A DNA stretch of 64,000 nucleotides, taken from Apus apus. Lineage: Eukaryota > Chordata > Aves > Apodiformes > Apodidae. This document shows, piece after piece, positions 61,336-64,000 of this stretch (its first letter is position 1; every line of letters begins with the position of its first letter). The stretch lies in contig NC_067282.1 in NCBI RefSeq assembly GCF_020740795.1, positions 139,920,858 through 139,984,857 of the forward strand, written 5' to 3'. The notes under the pieces are model-generated. The model searched no databases. It was not told the DNA's origin and was given only the letters and a program-made list of their open reading frames with translations. The position numbers and the translations under genes were made by a program.

Positions 61336-61789
61336 TACTTGCCTTCCTGCTATTCATCATTTCACATTTTTAATTTCATTTTTGTTACAATTACTAAATT
61401 GCAATGGAGAGTCTTGTACCATATTTCACAATTATCTCTGACACCACTGACTCTTCATATCTTTCTTAAAAAAACCCCCAAACCTCAAAATCCACATAGT
61501 AAACAGATTTCCTGTTCCTTTCCCTTATTGCATGTGGCTACTCTCTTGTCGGCTCTGCAGAAGGAGACATTTGTGACAGGCTCCTTAGTGGTTAGTTCCA
61601 GAAAATAATGCACATTGCTTCCCTAAGGAACACTAACAGCAAGGCTGCCTCATGTTGGGGCTTTCTAAACAAGTATTTTAATCTGAACAAAACCAATCCA
61701 AATAAGAACTTGAAATCAGGCACCAGTAAACATCTAGTGAGGTTATAGTAATGCCTTGACAACAATGACCATGCTTAAAAAAGTTACGG

Positions 61790-61905
61790 ACAAGTCACTT
61801 CCTGCATCTGCACACTCTGAATCATGAAACGGTTGCCAGGCTTTCCAACGAGTAAAATCACCATGACTCAGCTAAAACATTGAGGTGAATGGGCATCAGT
61901 CATCA
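61790..61905 (+). repeat. Local duplication, copy C (shorter and more diverged)
   Basis: It contains CTGCACACT, TTGCCAGGCT and then TGACTCAGCTAAAACA at 61,864-61,879, in the same order as copy B. Overall identity is clearly lower than A to B outside the motif. The distance from here to the block at 62,345 (about 440 bases) is close to the distance from copy A to the block at 58,663 once the CR1 between them is removed, which suggests C and that block form one unit. Confidence 0.5.
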
Positions 61906-61920
61906 CTCATTCTGCACCCA

Positions 61921-61949
61921 GGAAAAAAAAAAAAAAGAAAAAAAAAAGA
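61921..61949 (+). repeat. A-rich tract next to copy C
   Basis: Two A runs separated by one G, directly after copy C of the local duplication. It is not clearly a retrotransposon tail. Confidence 0.8.
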
Positions 61950-62344
61950 GTGCTTTTGAGCTCCCATAAATCATGTTTTACATGGTTATGAATTATGATA
62001 TTTATCTTTCTCCATGCTGTTAAAGCAATCAGATAAAACAGAGAAGAGATGTCTAAACAGAAAACACATGACTGTGTCCTTTCAGACAATCTCCCACACC
62101 AGCCCATGCACAGCTCAGTTGCCAAAATCTCTCCCTGCTCCTCCCTGGCCCCTACAAAGTTCACTCCAAAATCATTAAGGCTTGGCCAGCTGCTGATCAT
62201 ACCTTGCTTTTCTCCAGAGGTGGTATCACTGCACTCCTCCCTCTAGATATCTTCTGGAAGCTCCTGGGCACCTCCCCGGTTGCACCCTGAAGCTGCTCCC
62301 AGAAGCCTCTAACAAACATGTTGAAGGGTTCAGCACCGATTATA

Positions 62345-62980
62345 CCTCTCACATAGGGAGAAGGGTCCATGGTAGTAGTACCAAGGAGGCCATCCTTGGC
62401 TGGAACACAACTGGTCCAAATGTCACAAAAGCAGGATGTAGAGCGAGAATGACTCGTCTAGTTGTATCTTAACAGTATCCATATTTGTGGGCACAGTCTT
62501 ATCTGAAGAAGAAAGTGCACAAATAGATATGAAGCACATTAGTTAAGGAAAGCAGCAAATTAAAACTTTGGCCTACTGGCTGTGGGTGGCTGATGAGGTG
62601 AAAAGTTCACAGCCACAAAAGTTGATGGCAGCTTCACCTACTTAACCCCTCTCAATGGAAACATGGCTTTAAGCTGCAACAGGTTAAGTGTAGACTGGGC
62701 ATTAGGAAATTTTTTTCACAGAAAGAGTGGCTTAGACACTGGAATAGGCTGCCCGTGGAGGTGGTTGAGTCACCATCCCTGGATGTGTTTAAGGGTCATT
62801 TGGATGTGGTGTTGGTGGATATGGTTTAGGGGAGAACTTGGTAAAGTAGGGATGATGGTTGGAAATTGGTGATCCCAAGGGTCTTTTCCAACCTGAACAG
62901 TTCTATGATTCTATGATTCTATGTTTGTTGCAAGCATATCCATCTTCTGTTTTGAATGCCTGATATCAAGGCAGTTCTTA
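62345..62980 (+). repeat. Local duplication, right block, copy 2 (contains a CR1)
   Basis: Second copy of the block at 58,663-59,255 with many shared strings in the same order. A CR1 3' fragment (62,665-62,923) separates CCTCTCAATG from TTGCAAGCA, which are about 17 bases apart in copy 1. Removing it restores the alignment. Confidence 0.8.
62665..62923 (+). mobile_element. CR1 LINE, 3' fragment, inserted in duplicated block
   Basis: The stretch has the usual CR1 3' region on the plus strand: a retained reading 'TAGACTGGGCATTAGGAAA', 'CACTGGAATAGGCTGCCC', 'GAGGTGGTTGAGTCACC' and 'GGTCTTTTCCAACCT', ending with three ATTCTATG-type units. It is severely 5' truncated, as usual for CR1. The young-looking 3' end and clean borders fit an insertion after the local duplication. 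Confidence 0.92.
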
Positions 62981-63714
62981 ATTCCTTGTTTCTTCTCCTT
63001 CGTTTGTTTAACAGTCACATTATTCAGCAATTTTAATTTCCTCCCTTCATTGTGAACTGTATTTGATGCTCTTGGGAACATTAGCAAAGAGGGGGGATTT
63101 CTGTGGCTTTCCTCCCCAGTCCCACTTTTTTGAGGAGAGCTGACTATTGCTATAATTGGGCTAGTGACAGCGAGGAGATGGACAGGGGACCCTTAGAAGT
63201 CAATGAGCCCAATACAAGAATATTTGGCTGGACAAAACATTCCTTTTGCAAACTTTGACACCCTACTGATGCTGGCTGACATTTCAATTGAGCACAGGCA
63301 ACCTTTGCCTTCACATGGACTGCTGCAAGAGGGGAGCACGATGGGAGCCCACCCCTCTGCACAGACAGGAGACAGAATCTATGTGAAGGCAAGACCATGT
63401 TCCCTTTTAAAGAATTCCTCTGCAAACAGCGGGTGAGCCTAATATTCTGTAGGATGAAAGACAGAAATTTCAGTCCGTTTATCACGACTTAGGAGTAACT
63501 GAGAAAATCAGCCTCAACAGCCTGGACACCAATTGCCCCATGCAGCGATTCTCCTGGCACCAGCCAGGCTCTCTCCACTACAGAAAAACACGTGTAAAAG
63601 TACCAAGCTCATCACCAAGGGATTTGCTTTCGGTTTGTTCAGTGCAAAACCAAAATCCTCTTAACATCAGGCTTCTGTAGCCAACCAAAATCTCAAAATG
63701 ACGGGCATCTTGTG
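62981..63714. other. Upstream flank of the aldo-keto reductase promoter
   Basis: Single-copy-looking DNA. A plus frame of 77 codons (63,203-63,436) and a longer minus frame (63,150-63,485) overlap here without any recognised motif. Possible distal promoter, nothing specific seen. Confidence 0.4.
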
Positions 63715-63890
63715 TCTCGTATCTAACGTAAGCCGGGCTGAGGCGGGAGGGGAGTGGAGATGGGGTGGCGGGGGGGGGGACACGGGGATGACGGGCGTGG
63801 ACCGAGGCGGGGCTGCCCCACGCCTTAAAGGGCCGTCCCGCGGCTGTGGGCACAGCGAGAGGCTCGGAGGGACCGACACCTGTGTGCACC
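63715..63890 (+). promoter_or_regulatory. GC-rich promoter and 5' UTR of the aldo-keto reductase gene
   Basis: Base composition changes abruptly at about 63,715 from AT-rich to GC- and CpG-rich, as at a vertebrate CpG-island promoter. It contains GC-box-like stretches (GAGGCGGG near 63,739, GAGGCGGGG near 63,804). A CCTTAAAGGG element at 63,823-63,832 sits about 60 bases before the ATG and could serve as a weak TATA box. The start of transcription is inferred at roughly 63,850-63,870, which would give a short 5' UTR; no experimental start is visible. Confidence 0.6.
63742..63800 (+). other. G-run cluster with G-quadruplex potential in the promoter
   Basis: Within 60 bases the plus strand carries separate runs of at least three G: GGG-A-GGGG, GGGG, a run of ten G at 63,770-63,779, then GGGG and GGG. 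The spacing fits the usual rule of four G-runs with short loops. It lies about 100 to 150 bases upstream of the start codon. Confidence 0.6.
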
Positions 63891-63959
63891 ATGGCGAGCC
63901 CCTGCGTGGAGCTGAGCAACAAGATGAAGATTCCCTGCGTGGGACTGGGCACTTGGCAG
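63891..63959 (+). CDS. Aldo-keto reductase family 1 (AKR1B/AKR1E-like), coding part of exon 1
   Basis: The frame encodes 23 residues that begin MASPCVELSN and end IPCVGLGTWQ. The (K)(I/M)P-x-(V/I)GLGTW segment is the conserved N-terminal beta-strand signature of AKR1 reductases, and aldose reductase exon 1 also ends right after LGTW(K/Q). The ATG has a strong Kozak context (CACCATGG). The frame stays open to CAG followed by GTAGCG, a plausible splice donor at 63,960, so the intron falls between codons (phase 0) as in AKR1B genes. Family members are cytosolic NAD(P)H-dependent (beta/alpha)8-barrel enzymes that reduce aldehydes and ketones. The catalytic Tyr, Lys, His and Asp lie in later exons outside the window, so substrate and activity cannot be judged. 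LGTW rather than LGTY argues against AKR1D1. AKR1B1-like, AKR1B10-like and AKR1E-like remain possible. Confidence 0.87.
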
Positions 63960-64000
63960 GTAGCGGGGCGGGCAGGATGACCCTGGTTTGGCGGGCGCTG

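Noticed and set aside
63150..63485. Minus 111-codon and plus 77-codon frames just upstream of the reductase
   Set aside because: They overlap each other, lack motifs, and the plus frame ends at a TGA without any downstream exon signal I trust.
63578..63952. Minus-strand frames over the AKR promoter and exon 1
   Set aside because: Shadow frames of a GC-rich promoter and of the plus-strand reductase exon.
1..64000. CRISPR arrays, tRNA or rRNA genes, bacterial operons, replication origins
   Set aside because: None seen on reading; the composition, CR1 and LTR content and splice signals all indicate a bird nuclear chromosome.

Overview
This is vertebrate nuclear DNA, almost certainly from a bird. 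At least eight fragments of the CR1 LINE family are recognisable by coding content or by the CR1 3' end (runs of ATTCTATG or ATTCTGTG after a CCTTCCAACC-type motif). There is also one avian ERVL-type LTR starting TGTCTTGGTTTGA. I see no bacterial-style operon, ribosome binding site, CRISPR array, rRNA or tRNA gene. The order of bird cannot be decided from what is visible.

Layout. Bases 1-44,400 are AT-rich non-coding DNA, intergenic or long intron. They hold small repeats: CR1 3' ends at 7.03 kb, 16.35 kb and 36.7 kb, two old MIR-like SINE pieces at 27.76 kb and 29.33 kb, A/T-rich low-complexity tracts, and some stretches with splice-like borders or dense homeobox-type sites. From 44.42 to about 45.28 kb lies a probable solo LTR with TATA box and polyadenylation signal, followed by a GC-rich island up to 46.1 kb. 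A 1.1 kb CR1 reverse-transcriptase fragment lies on the minus strand at 47.7-48.8 kb. From 49 to 56.3 kb the DNA is again featureless.

The most structured part is 56.3-63.0 kb. A locally duplicated segment is present in two to three diverged copies and CR1 elements have been inserted among and inside the copies. One of these CR1s has itself been split by an opposite-strand CR1. The duplicated copies share a TGA(C/T)TCAGC motif, which is AP-1/NF-E2-like. Immediately downstream is a GC-rich, G-run-bearing promoter and the first coding exon of an aldo-keto reductase of the AKR1B/AKR1E type. It starts at 63,891 with a strong Kozak context and ends at a GT splice donor at 63,960; the rest of the gene lies beyond the window.

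This aldo-keto reductase exon is the only protein-coding host sequence I can identify with confidence. Nearly all other open frames are short, lack family motifs and are best read as chance. I do not see a clear new multi-gene system. The best candidates for a second look are the duplicated array upstream of the reductase, two long perfect inverted repeats (25.36 kb and 53.22 kb), and three unassigned exon-like frames.
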